DNA of 64,000 nt from the NCBI GenBank assembly GCA_017311185.1, contig JAESUZ010003900.1:1-64000 (forward strand), given 5' to 3'. Source of the DNA: Proteles cristata cristata. Its lineage: Eukaryota > Chordata > Mammalia > Carnivora > Hyaenidae. A program made the position numbers and the translations under genes. Below the pieces are notes generated by a model. The model ran no database searches and was not told where the DNA came from. It worked only from the letters and a program-made list of their open reading frames with translations. Positions 55,623-64,000 of this stretch are shown here, in pieces (within the stretch, counting starts at the first letter, position 1; each line of letters starts with the position of its first letter).

Positions 55623-56711
55623 GAAACCTCATCAAAATAAAAAGCTTCTGCACGGTGAAGGAAACTATCAGCAAAAGGCAACTAATGGAATGGGAGAAGG
55701 TATTTGCAAATAACATACCTGATAAAGGGTTATGTCCAAAATCTATAAAGAACTTATCAAACTCAACACCCAAAAAACCAAGTAATCCAGTGAAGAAATG
55801 GGCAAAAGATATGAGGGACACTTCTCCAAAGAACACATGTAGATGGCTAACAGACACATGAAAAAATGCTCAACATCACTCATCATCAGGGAAATACAAA
55901 TCAAAACCACAATGAGATACCACCTCCTACCTGTCAGAATGGCTAACGTTAACAACTCAGGCAACAACAGATGTTGGCAAGGACACGGAGAAGAAGATAT
56001 CTTTTGCGCTGCTGGTGAGAATAAAAGCTGATGCAGCCACTCTGGAAAACAGTATGGAGGGTCCTCAAAAACTTAAAAATAGGACCACCTACAACCGAGC
56101 AATTGTGCTACTAGACATTTATCCAAGTGATACAGGTGTCTGTTTCAAAGGGGGCACATGTACCCCAATGTTTACAGCAGCGCTATCAACAGTAGCCAAA
56201 ATGTGGAAAGAGCCCAAATATCTTGATGGATGAATGGATTAAGAAGATGTGGTATATATATATATATATACACACAATGGAGTATTACTCAGCAGTCAAA
56301 AAGAATGAAATCTTGCCTTTTGCAACTACATGTATAGAACTGGAGAGTATTATGCTAAGTGAAATTAGTCAGTCAGAGAAAGATAAATATCATATACCTT
56401 CACTCAAATGAAGTTTAAATATCTTAAACTTTGTATCTTTAAGATACAAAACAGATGAGCATAAGGGAAGGGAAACAAAAATAATATAAAAACAAGGAGA
56501 GGGTCAAAACTTAAGAAACTCAAATATAGAGAACAAACAAAGGGTTACTGGAGGGGTTGTGGTTGGGCTAAATGGATAAGGGGTATTAAGGAATGAGCAC
56601 TGGGTGTTATACATAGGGGATGAATTACTGGAATCTACTTCTGAAATCATTATTGCACTAAATACCAACTAACTTGGATATAAATTTAAACAAATAAAAA
56701 AAACAAAGAAA
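55623..56711 (+). mobile_element. 5'-truncated L1, ORF2 C terminus and 3'UTR
   Basis: It starts at ACCTCATCAAAATAAAAAGCTTCTGC in ORF2 and ends in AAATAAAAAAAACAAAG. The ORF2 C-terminal text (IYIHTMEYYSAVKKNEILPF, then SEISQSEKDKY) is visible at 56250-56400. An AT repeat at 56254-56270 shifts the frame. AAGAAAG-type direct repeats at 55597 and 56706 may be eroded target copies. Confidence 0.93.
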
Positions 56712-58976
56712 GTTAAAGTATTGCCCTATTGAAATGTTTTCTGGGAGACTAGTTTTTGTCTCTTAAAGAATGTGTACATACATGCGATTTTATAATGCAT
56801 TAGTAAAGAAAATAAATTAAGAAAGAAAAGTATTTGGGGCCAAAAATATATTTGTAACTAGGAAATTGAGCAGATTGAGAAAGGTAGGATTTGGCATTGA
56901 CTTTGATTCTTGGTCTTTAAGGATTACTAACAGGATTCAGTAAAAGTTTCCTGCTCTCCTTTGACAAAGACACATTTAAATAGAATGACAAAATGCAATG
57001 CAAACTTCAAGGTGAACTTTAGAATTACAGGATGTTACCATGAATTGATGTTCCAAGCTTGTTAGCATTCCCAGGCCCATCTCTACATAAATGATGTTAC
57101 TTCTTGTCTTGTGATTCTGGAATTATTTAATTGAAAATGTGTGGGCTCTGTCTTGAATGGATTACAAAAAATAAAGGAAATGACCTATAGAATGCATTAT
57201 CATTTTCCTGTTGATAGAATCAAGCATATAAAATAGCCCTAGGTAGAAAATATATAAAAACCCATCTTTTGGGGTCAGAAATAGGGAAAATAGAATAAGC
57301 TGTGCAAATGTGTTCAGGACATCACAAATAAGGCTTCCGGAAGCAGCCAGCATGCTTGGGTGTAGCCCTGTTACAGGACTCTTGCTGGCAATTTATATCA
57401 AGCAAAAAATTAGCACTAGAAAATAAATTCCTCTGGACACTATCTTTGTAACTACATTCATGGTATAACTTGTATTTCTTGAATTGTTACTCGTTTGATA
57501 AGGCTAATATAATCAAAGAGGAATCTGCCAGAAAGAAATGTGTAGTAACTGAAAAATGAGATTATTCATGTTTTGGGAAAGGTAGGAAATGGGTAAAATT
57601 ATTGCTGAAAGGGTTCATCGCCCTCATTGAATGTTCTTTTTTATGGTGTCGTTGGCAGATGTGGGTTGAAATGAGTGTGCTAACCATGTCAGTTTTCACT
57701 GACCTGGCTTAAATAGCACAATGTGAGAGCTTTACCTTGTTAAGAGAGAGATGCTGCAGCACTTAGGAAAATCAAGGGTTTCGTCCGATAGGAGAAAAAG
57801 CGCAGTCTGCTTGTGTTTCTCATGTTTGTAAGAGGCTTTAGAAAAGGCTTTGGCAGGGGCAAATGAGAGGGGAAAATAATCCTTTGACTGAAGCTACCTT
57901 TTCTCTGTTCAGTTTTTTGATGAATGGTACACCTACTGCACATGGTTGCTTCTCAAAAATGTGTTAGCATTTGGTGCTGATTATCAGTTAAAGTTCTGTA
58001 TCCTTGCTTCTTTATAAAACTCATATTCGATTTAATAGCAGCTACAGTTGGTCTGTCCTTCAAAGTTTTAGTTCAGCTTGATTTAATTTTTCTAAGTAGT
58101 AATAGCCTAAGTCCCACAATATAAAACAAAAGTAAGAGTCAATTTTTCTGTTAATTGATTTTTATATTTTACTTTCTGAATGGGAAAATACATATGGTTC
58201 TTCATCTCTAGGTCACAGTTCTGCTTGTAACTATTCATGAGGAACTAGAAACAGGAGTAGATGAAGATTACAACTAGACAGAGAAACCAGCTGGGACATA
58301 GTGTTGGAGTTTAAGGGTGGGGATTGGCATTAATTGCCCACGTAAGGTGGGAAGGGACAGAGAGCATCTGAAAATCAAAAAGGATGAACCCATGACTCAG
58401 GCTATCATGGAAATAGGGATGAATCCAAAATCGGAGTCAAGAAGTCAAAGTGTCAAATCCAGGGGCCCATCCAGAGCCACTGCACGGCAATGATATGTAC
58501 AAGGAGTTTGAGGAATCATGTGTACTATACATGGTAGTTCTTAGCTTCTCCATGGATAGATCTGGAGAGCCATAGATACCCCGTATCTTCTTGACATCAG
58601 CTAGTGAAGTAACTGGGACTCTAGCCCTGCCCTGCCCTGTTCCACCCACTCTATTCCTTGGTGGGGGTGGGAGTGGTGGTCAGGTCCCTTCTGTGTTTTT
58701 CTGGGTCACAGATGTGCTCTGTATAGCCACTTGGTGGTTTCTTTGAGCAAAAGCTGTTTCGTATACATTCTCTCAATACCTGCAGCTCCTGTCCAGTTCC
58801 TTAACTACAGCCCGCAGCTACTGTGTCCATCTCTGTCTTTCCTGCAGTTGAGGAGACATATGCCTTAATCTGTGAAGATGACTAATTAGTAGCTTTTTCA
58901 AGGATTGTCTGGCTCTTACATTTCAGTACCTACTCTTAGACCTACCTTCTAAAGTTCATATATAAGAATCAGTTTG
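56712..58976. other. Low-copy intergenic DNA, 2.3 kb, no repeat recognised
   Basis: The longest stretch in the right half without an element I can name. Frames of 60-70 codons (57162-57353, 57740-57943, 58437-58649, all minus) have no domain and no splice context I can support. Confidence 0.5.
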
Positions 58977-59151
58977 GGACGCCTGGCTGGCTCAGTCGGT
59001 TGAGCGTCTGACTCTTGTTCTGGTTCAGGTCATGATCCCAGAGTCGTGGAATCGAGCCCTGTGTCGGGCTCCATGCTGAGCATGGAGATTCTTTCCGTCC
59101 CTCCTTTGCCCACTCATGCTCTCCCTCTCTCTCTAAAATGAAATCTAAAAA
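58977..59151 (+). mobile_element. Carnivore SINE, 13-bp target duplication
   Basis: AAGAATCAGTTTG (58964-58976) versus AAGAATCACTTTG (59152-59164). The head is GGACGCCTGGCTGGCTCAGTCGG. The 3' part (GGCTCCATGCTGAGCATGGAG) is the non-feline-type end shared with the copies at 47936 and 50142, so an older subfamily. Confidence 0.96.
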
Positions 59152-59660
59152 AAGAATCACTTTGATAAATGACTTAAAAATCCTATGTAGTTTCTGTAGA
59201 AATGGCTTGGCTAAAACTAGGAGGAGTCAGGTGATGAAAATGAAACATTTATCTCAAGAGCAAAGTATAAGAGGGTGTCCCCCCCAAAACTCAGTAATCA
59301 AGATGAATAATATTTCAGAAATCAAAAGTTATACAAAAAGTACCTGAATAACAAAATATCAACATTTTTAATAAACATCAGATCAGTAATAGTGCCCGTG
59401 TCAAGTCATATTGGAGGCAGAGGTGAAATGGACAATGAGGACTGACCCTATCTTTTATTGTTTATTGAAAATATTTATACTTTGTTATAATGATCATTGA
59501 CTTTTTTGTATTAATTTTTATTTTTAAAAAATAATTGCGTTAAGATATTATTTATCTTGAGTATTGAAAGTTTTTTTTTGTATCCTTTTATTTATTTTTA
59601 TTATTATTATTTTATTTTTTTAGGGCATGGGCAATAATTAACCTATATTTTATTTCGCCA
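59152..59660. other. Unassigned AT-rich DNA
   Basis: A short ATT-rich stretch at 59590-59635; otherwise nothing recognised. Confidence 0.4.
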
Positions 59661-59885
59661 GAGTAAGATTTTTTTTTCCTTAAGTAGTTTATTGTCACGT
59701 TGGTTTCCATGTAACACCCAGTGCTCATCCCAACAAGTGCCCTCCCCCATGCCCATCACCCCCCTTCTCCTCTCCCCCACCTCCATCAGCCCTCAGTTCT
59801 TTGTATCCTTTTAAAGTCTGTTCCCCTCATCAGGGTTCTCTCTTCTCCCACTGCCCTCAGTGTAGTGCTGTCCCTGGGAGGTACA
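59661..59885 (-). mobile_element. L1 3'UTR fragment, young 3' end type
   Basis: TAGTTTATTGTCACGTTGGTTTCCATGTAACACCCAGTGCTCATCCC is the same 3'UTR as in the L1 at 62569, in antisense, including the C-rich section. Truncated to about 225 bases, so it holds no coding sequence. Confidence 0.92.
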
Positions 59886-60085
59886 ATACATTTATAATTT
59901 TATTTAGGGAAAGTTAATAACTTCTGTGATCTTGAGTTTCTCAGTCATGAATATGGTGTTTATTCAGGGCTTCTTATATGTCCCACAAGAAATATTTTGT
60001 ATTTCTTCCATGAAGGTCTTGCATAATTTAAAAAGTTATTCTAGTACTTTATATTCTTTGTTCTTTCCAGTGGTTTTTACTTTTT
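59886..60085. other. Unassigned DNA
   Basis: No match; AT-rich with a 62-codon frame ending in Ile-rich microsatellite. Confidence 0.4.
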
Positions 60086-60320
60086 TATTTATTATTATTA
60101 TTATTATTATTTAGATGTTTATTTATTTTGAGAGAAAGAAAGAGAGATAGAAAGCAAGTGGGGGAGGAGCAGAGAGAGAGAGGGAGAGAGAGGATCCCAA
60201 ACAAGCTCTGTGCTGTCAGTATAGAGCCCTACCTGGAGCTCTATCTCACGAACTGTGAGATCATGACCTAAGCCAAAATCTAGAGTCAGACACTTAACCA
60301 ACTGAGCCACCCAGGCACCT
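60086..60320 (-). mobile_element. Carnivore SINE with (ATT)n tail
   Basis: The minus-strand head is AGAGGTGCCTGGGTGGCTCAGTTGG. Plus text ATCCCAAACAAGCTCTGTGCTGTCAG; B box eroded. Tail of about 9 ATT units at 60087-60113. Confidence 0.93.
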
Positions 60321-60389
60321 CTATTTTTTTCTTTTGTATTTAAAAATGGTTATTTTGCAGCTCATTCCTGTATCTATCCAGTTTTTTCT

Positions 60390-60690
60390 TCTTTTTTCCA
60401 ATAAATGCATGCTGATGACTTCTGTATGTCAGATCTTGTTCTGAGTTCTTTATATAGCAGTAAATAAAACTAGTGAGGAAAGACCAAAAATAATCAAGTA
60501 AGTCAATAAAAATAAAAGGTCAAGCAATATAAAAGTTTATGAAAAAACTAAAGTAGTGTGGATTGATAGAAAATGACTCTGGGTGAGTCTAAGAATGGGC
60601 TGCTGCAGTAAGTTATATATACTTTGGGACTGAATGTCAAGGGGACACATTTGAAGATCTAAGAAAGATGACGTTAACTGAGTAACGTCA
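60390..60690 (+). repeat. Ancient mammalian interspersed repeat (family not named)
   Basis: GTATGTCAGATCTTGTTCTGAG, GCAGTAAATAAAACTAGTGAGGAAAG, AAAATGACTCTGGGTGAG and GGACACATTTGAAGATC follow the order of a common old repeat (GTGCCAGGCACTGTTCTAGG; GCAGTGAACAAAACAG; GAGGTGACATTTGAGCAGAGAC). Confidence 0.5.
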
Positions 60691-60969
60691 GGATGGAAAT
60701 TAGACATCCTGACCCTTTATATCCTTAGGTTTATCACCTCCTCTATAACTGGAAGCTGCTTTTGTATTCTGTATTTCCCTCTTACTTATTCATTAATTTA
60801 TTCACTAAACCAAAAATATTTATTGACACTTTACTGTCCACCCTTCTCATTTTTAGCTGTAAAGCATCTTTGAAAATTAAATTAATATATTAGCAATGAA
60901 GAACTGAACATTAAAATTTTAAAAAGTATCCTTATTATAGCACCTTAAAATGATGTATTTAGGTAAAAG

Positions 60970-61850
60970 TCTTACAAACACATTTTTAAGATCTGTATGT
61001 TGAGAACAAGAAAAAACTGATGTAAGAAATCAAAAAGAGATATGCCATATTCATGGACTGGAAGATTCAACTTGGTTCAAATCAAATTCTTCCTGATTTG
61101 ATGTATAGAGTGAATACAATGACATTCAAAATCTCTGCAGTAGTTTTTATATGAAGTTAACAAGCTGATTCTAGAATATATATGGAAAGACAAAGATACT
61201 AGCATAGACAAAAATTTTGAGAAAGAAGAGCAATGTTTGAAGATACAAAAGATGCTCAACATTGTTATTAATTAGGGAAATACAAATTATAGCTACAGTG
61301 AGATCTCACAATACATTTGTTAGAAGAGCAAAGATTAAAAACAAACAAAACAACTGACAATAGTAAGTCTTGGTGAGGGTGTGAAACAACTCTGTAACAT
61401 TGATGGTGAGAATATAAAATGATGCAGCCAAATTTGAAAAACCATTTGGGGAGTTTGTTTGTTTGTTTGTTTTTGAGACAGACATTGTATGAGTGGGAGA
61501 GGGGCAGAGAGAGAGGGAGACACAGAATCCGAAACAGGCTCGAGGCTCTGAGCTTTCAGTACAGAACCCCATGTGGGGCTTGAACCCATGAACCTTGAGA
61601 TCGTGACCTGAGTGGAAGTCAGACACTAAAGTGACTAAGCCACTCAGGCGTCCCATGAGGACATTTCTTATATAGTTTAACATACCCTTGCTATATGATT
61701 CAGTAATGCCATTCCTGAGCACACATACAAAAACATATTTGTGAATGTTTATACCCGTTATTTTCATAGTTGCCCCAAACTGGAAACAATCCAAATGCTT
61801 TTTAACTGTATATGTCTGTCAAACTTGCAGGATCAATTTTCCCATATGTA
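60970..61850 (+). mobile_element. Old L1 ORF2 fragment with SINE insertion
   Basis: ATTCATGGACTGGAAGATTCAAC, AATGACATTCAAAATCTCTGCAG and ATGGAAAGACAAAGATACTAGC are the segment after the RT motifs. Following a jump, GATGCTCAACATTGTTATTAATTAGGGAAATAC begins the C-terminal part. The internal jump at about 61200-61240 implies a deletion. The SINE at 61453 splits it. Confidence 0.85.
61453..61654 (-). mobile_element. Feline SINE with (GTTT)n tail
   Basis: The minus-strand head is GGGACGCCTGAGTGGCTTAGTCAC. It lies between ACCATTTGGGGAG and ATGAGGACATTTC of L1 text. The GTTT repeat is 61453-61471. Confidence 0.94.
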
Positions 61851-61867
61851 AATCATGCCTTACTTAA

Positions 61868-61952
61868 AAAAAAAAAAGAAAGAAAGAAAATAAAAACAAA
61901 TTATAGAGATACAAACCCAGGGTTGTGTGTGTGTGTGTGTGTGTGTGTGTAA
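61868..61952. repeat. Poly-A/(GAAA)n and (TG)n microsatellites
   Basis: An A12 run with GAAA units at 61867-61890, and about 14 TG units at 61923-61951. Confidence 0.92.
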
Positions 61953-62053
61953 TTTTTGTATCAATTTAGCATAGTAAGATTTGATGATCTTCTGTACAAC
62001 TTCATTAAAGTTTTTATTGTTATTTATTTATTTCTGAAACCTAAGTCTGAAAA

Positions 62054-62464
62054 CCAGTGGTTTAGCACAGTGCATCTGAAAATATAGTTTGTTTCTTTTT
62101 TTATGTTTATTTTGAGAGAGAACATGTGCATGAGTGTGCACATGAGCAGGGGAGGAGTAGTGAGAGAGGGAGAGAGAGAGAATCCCAAGCAGTCTTCATG
62201 CTCAGCACGGAGCCCAAAGGGGCTCCATTTCATGACTGTGAGATCATGACTTGAGTCGGAATTGAGAGTTGGACACTTAACCGACCGAGCCACCCAGGTG
62301 CCCCTCAAAATGTAGTTTCTAGACTAGCATCAGCATCCACTGGAAACTGGATATAAATGCAAATTCTCCAGCTGCATGAATCCCAAACTTTGGGGGTGGT
62401 GCTCAGCAATCTGAACAAGTCTGCCAGGTGATTCGGACACACTCTAATGTTTGAGAACCAACAT
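62054..62464 (-). mobile_element. MER5A-like hAT DNA transposon split by a SINE
   Basis: CAGTGGTTTAGCACAG and AAAATATAGTTT lie left of the SINE. Right of it follow GACTAGCATCAGCATCCACTGG, AATGCAAATTCTCC, TTGGGGGTGGTGCTCAGCAATCTG, CCAGGTGATTCGGACACACTC and TGTTTGAGAACC. Together they restore the MER5A order in antisense. Non-coding. Confidence 0.85.
62091..62304 (-). mobile_element. Older SINE in the MER5A-like element, 12-bp target duplication
   Basis: AAAATATAGTTT (62079-62090) versus AAAATGTAGTTT (62307-62318). The minus-strand head is GGGGCACCTGGGTGGCTCGGTCGG; GA-rich section with a repeated GTGCA/TGAGTG motif. Confidence 0.95.
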
Positions 62465-62568
62465 CGCTATGTCTTTATTTGGAATCACTATAGTATGGCT
62501 TTAGGAGTAAAAGAAAGTTATTTTTGAACTCTGGATACTTCAATGTGTGAGGCATTTAATCTTATAAG

Positions 62569-63443
62569 TTTTTTTTTTAATAGTTTATTGTCAAGTTGGT
62601 TTCCATATAACACCCAGTGCTCATCCCCACAAGTGCCCTCCCCTGTGCCCACACCCCCCTTCCCCTCTCCTCTACCCCCATCAGCCCTCAGTTTGTTCTC
62701 AGCATTCAAGAGTCTCTCATGGTTTGCCTCCCTCCCTCTCCCCCACCATTTCCCCCTTTCTTCTCCCCCACGGTCCTCCTTTAAGTTCCTTCTAATCCTC
62801 CTATACCTACAAACATATGGTATCTGTCCTCTGCCTGACTTGCTTCGCTCAGCATAACACCCTCAAGGTCCATCCATCTTGCTACAAATGGCCAAATTTC
62901 ATTCTTTCTCATTGCCATGTAGTATTCCATTATATAGATAAACCACATCTTCTTGATACATTCATCAGTTGATGGACACTTAGGCTCTTTCCATGTTTTG
63001 GCTATTGTTGAGAGTGCTGCTATGAATATTGGGGTACATGTGTCCCTATGCATCAGCACTCCTGTATCCCTTGGATGAATTCTTAGCAGTGCTGTTGCCG
63101 GGTCATAGGGTAGTTCTATTGTTAATTCTTTGAGGAACCTCCACACTGTTTTCCAGAGGGGCTGCACCAGTTTACATTCCCACCAACAGTGTAGTAGGGT
63201 GCCTGTTTCTCCACATCCTCACCAGCATCCGATTTGTTCATTTTAGCCACTCTGACCGGCGTGAGGTGGTATCTCAGTGTTGTTTTGATTTGTATTTCCT
63301 TGATGATGAGGGACACTGAGCATCGTTTCATGTGTCTGTTGGCCATCTGGATGTCCTCTTTGGAGAAGTGTCTGTTCATGTCTTCTGCCCATTTCTTCAC
63401 TGGATTATTTGTTTTTCAGGTGTGAAGTTTGGTGACTTCCTTA
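62569..63443 (-). mobile_element. Younger 5'-truncated L1, 875 bp
   Basis: TAATCTTATAAG (62557-62568) and TAATTCTTATAGG (63444-63456) flank it. On the minus strand it starts in ORF2 after RT. The two open pieces, 63400-63122 ([20 protein letters not shown], then [12 protein letters not shown]) and 63167-62781 ([21 protein letters not shown], then YIMEYYMAMRKNEIWPF, then MLSEASQAEDRYHM), overlap and together cover the C terminus, so one frameshift separates them. The 3'UTR is C-rich on plus and the tail is short (T9 at 62570). Confidence 0.96.
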
Positions 63444-63464
63444 TAATTCTTATAGGTTTTGATT

Positions 63465-63592
63465 TTTCTCACCTCTGCAATGGGGATCTTAATATCTACC
63501 TCCTAACACTGTTGTAATGTTTAAATAGAATAATGTCAGTAAAGTGCTTAACAGAGTCCAATACATAGCAAAAGCTGAATGATGGGTAATTA
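63465..63592 (+). repeat. MIR SINE 3' part
   Basis: CTCACCTCTGCAATGGGGATCTTAATATCTACCTCCTAACACTGTTGTAATGTTTAAATAGAATAATGTCAGTAAAGTGCTTAACAGAGTCCAATACATAG keeps the MIR order including the AAAGTGCTTAGAACAGTGCC equivalent. Confidence 0.85.
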
Positions 63593-64000
63593 GATTTAAT
63601 TATTACCAGGTTTGTAGTCTTGAAAATATTCTTTGTGTTTTGATGTATGCGCAATCAAATTCATCTTAGGCAAGCTTTTCAAACTGATATCTAGCTACTA
63701 CCATTGTGTTTATTTAGGTAAGGGACTCCAAATCCCTAAATGGGCATTTTCCTTTTCCTTGGTGTTTTTCCATGTACTTTATACATTGTTCTTGCTTTTT
63801 CTTAAACCAAACATTATTTGAAGAGAGAGACTGCATCTGGTACTTTGGAGGCAGAATATGTTCCATTTTTCAGAAAGAATGTCTTTGTTTACATATTTAT
63901 ATTTTAACAGTCATTGCTTGGACATTTGCAAAAATGGAATCAAAAATTAATTTAAATGAAAAATTAACTGATTAACCTAAGGCAGAATATTCAGTAGCAG
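63593..64000. other. Unassigned DNA to window end
   Basis: Frames of 62 and 67 codons overlap each other and have no domain. No repeat recognised. Confidence 0.4.

Noticed and set aside
61306..61794. 162-codon minus-strand frame
   Set aside because: Chimera of antisense old L1 and a SINE; the middle is SINE translation.

Overview
This window is nuclear DNA of a placental mammal, and almost certainly of a cat-like carnivore (Felidae or a close feliform). About 38 copies of a tRNA-derived carnivore SINE are present. The youngest start GGGGCGCCTGGGTGGCT, carry a GTTCGAGCCCC-type B box, continue through a GAGCCTGGAGCC core and a CT-rich stretch, and end in AAATAAATAAA. This layout is the feline form of CAN SINE and differs from the dog form. 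I found no protein-coding gene, structural RNA gene, CRISPR array or bacterial-type feature. The window is L1-rich intergenic DNA, and by the boundaries given here more than half of it is LINE-1.

Layout. 1-4632 is the 5' half of a fairly young L1 on the minus strand: start of ORF2, ORF1, and a long CpG-rich 5'UTR with two 195-bp tandem monomers. 5086-8615 is an older plus-strand L1 with two SINEs in it. 8986-11560 is an ancient plus-strand L1/HAL1-like element split by an ERVL-type LTR and a cluster of SINEs. 11561-12930 is an ancient minus-strand L1 end. 12931-27500 is mostly low-copy DNA with scattered ancient repeats (L2, MIR, MLT1-like, an ERV1-type LTR), one short L1 and a pair of old L1 ends. 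27716-52320 is a 24.6-kb block built on two ancient minus-strand L1s lying head to tail. The first is interrupted by a complete 9.2-kb L1 (28523-37691) flanked by a 16-bp target-site duplication. That L1 in turn carries four SINEs, a solo LTR, and a 1.06-kb piece of another L1 5'UTR in the opposite orientation. 52321-64000 holds an LTR-like element, a 1-kb L2 copy, three truncated younger L1 ends, an old L1 fragment, a MER5A-like DNA transposon and more SINEs, with low-copy DNA between them.

The value of the window is its insertion stratigraphy. Nested copies and target-site duplications give the order: L2/MIR/MER elements and ancient L1s, then middle-aged L1 ends, then the 9.2-kb L1, then its internal SINE, LTR and L1-fragment insertions. 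The youngest layer includes the CpG-rich L1 at 1-4632 and the low-divergence SINEs at 9582, 23319, 27505, 37313, 41844, 47198 and 51128. No repeat seen here has an intact reading frame. Calls rest on pattern recognition, so subfamily names are given only where the match is clear, and repeat edges without a stated duplication are good to roughly 20-50 bases.
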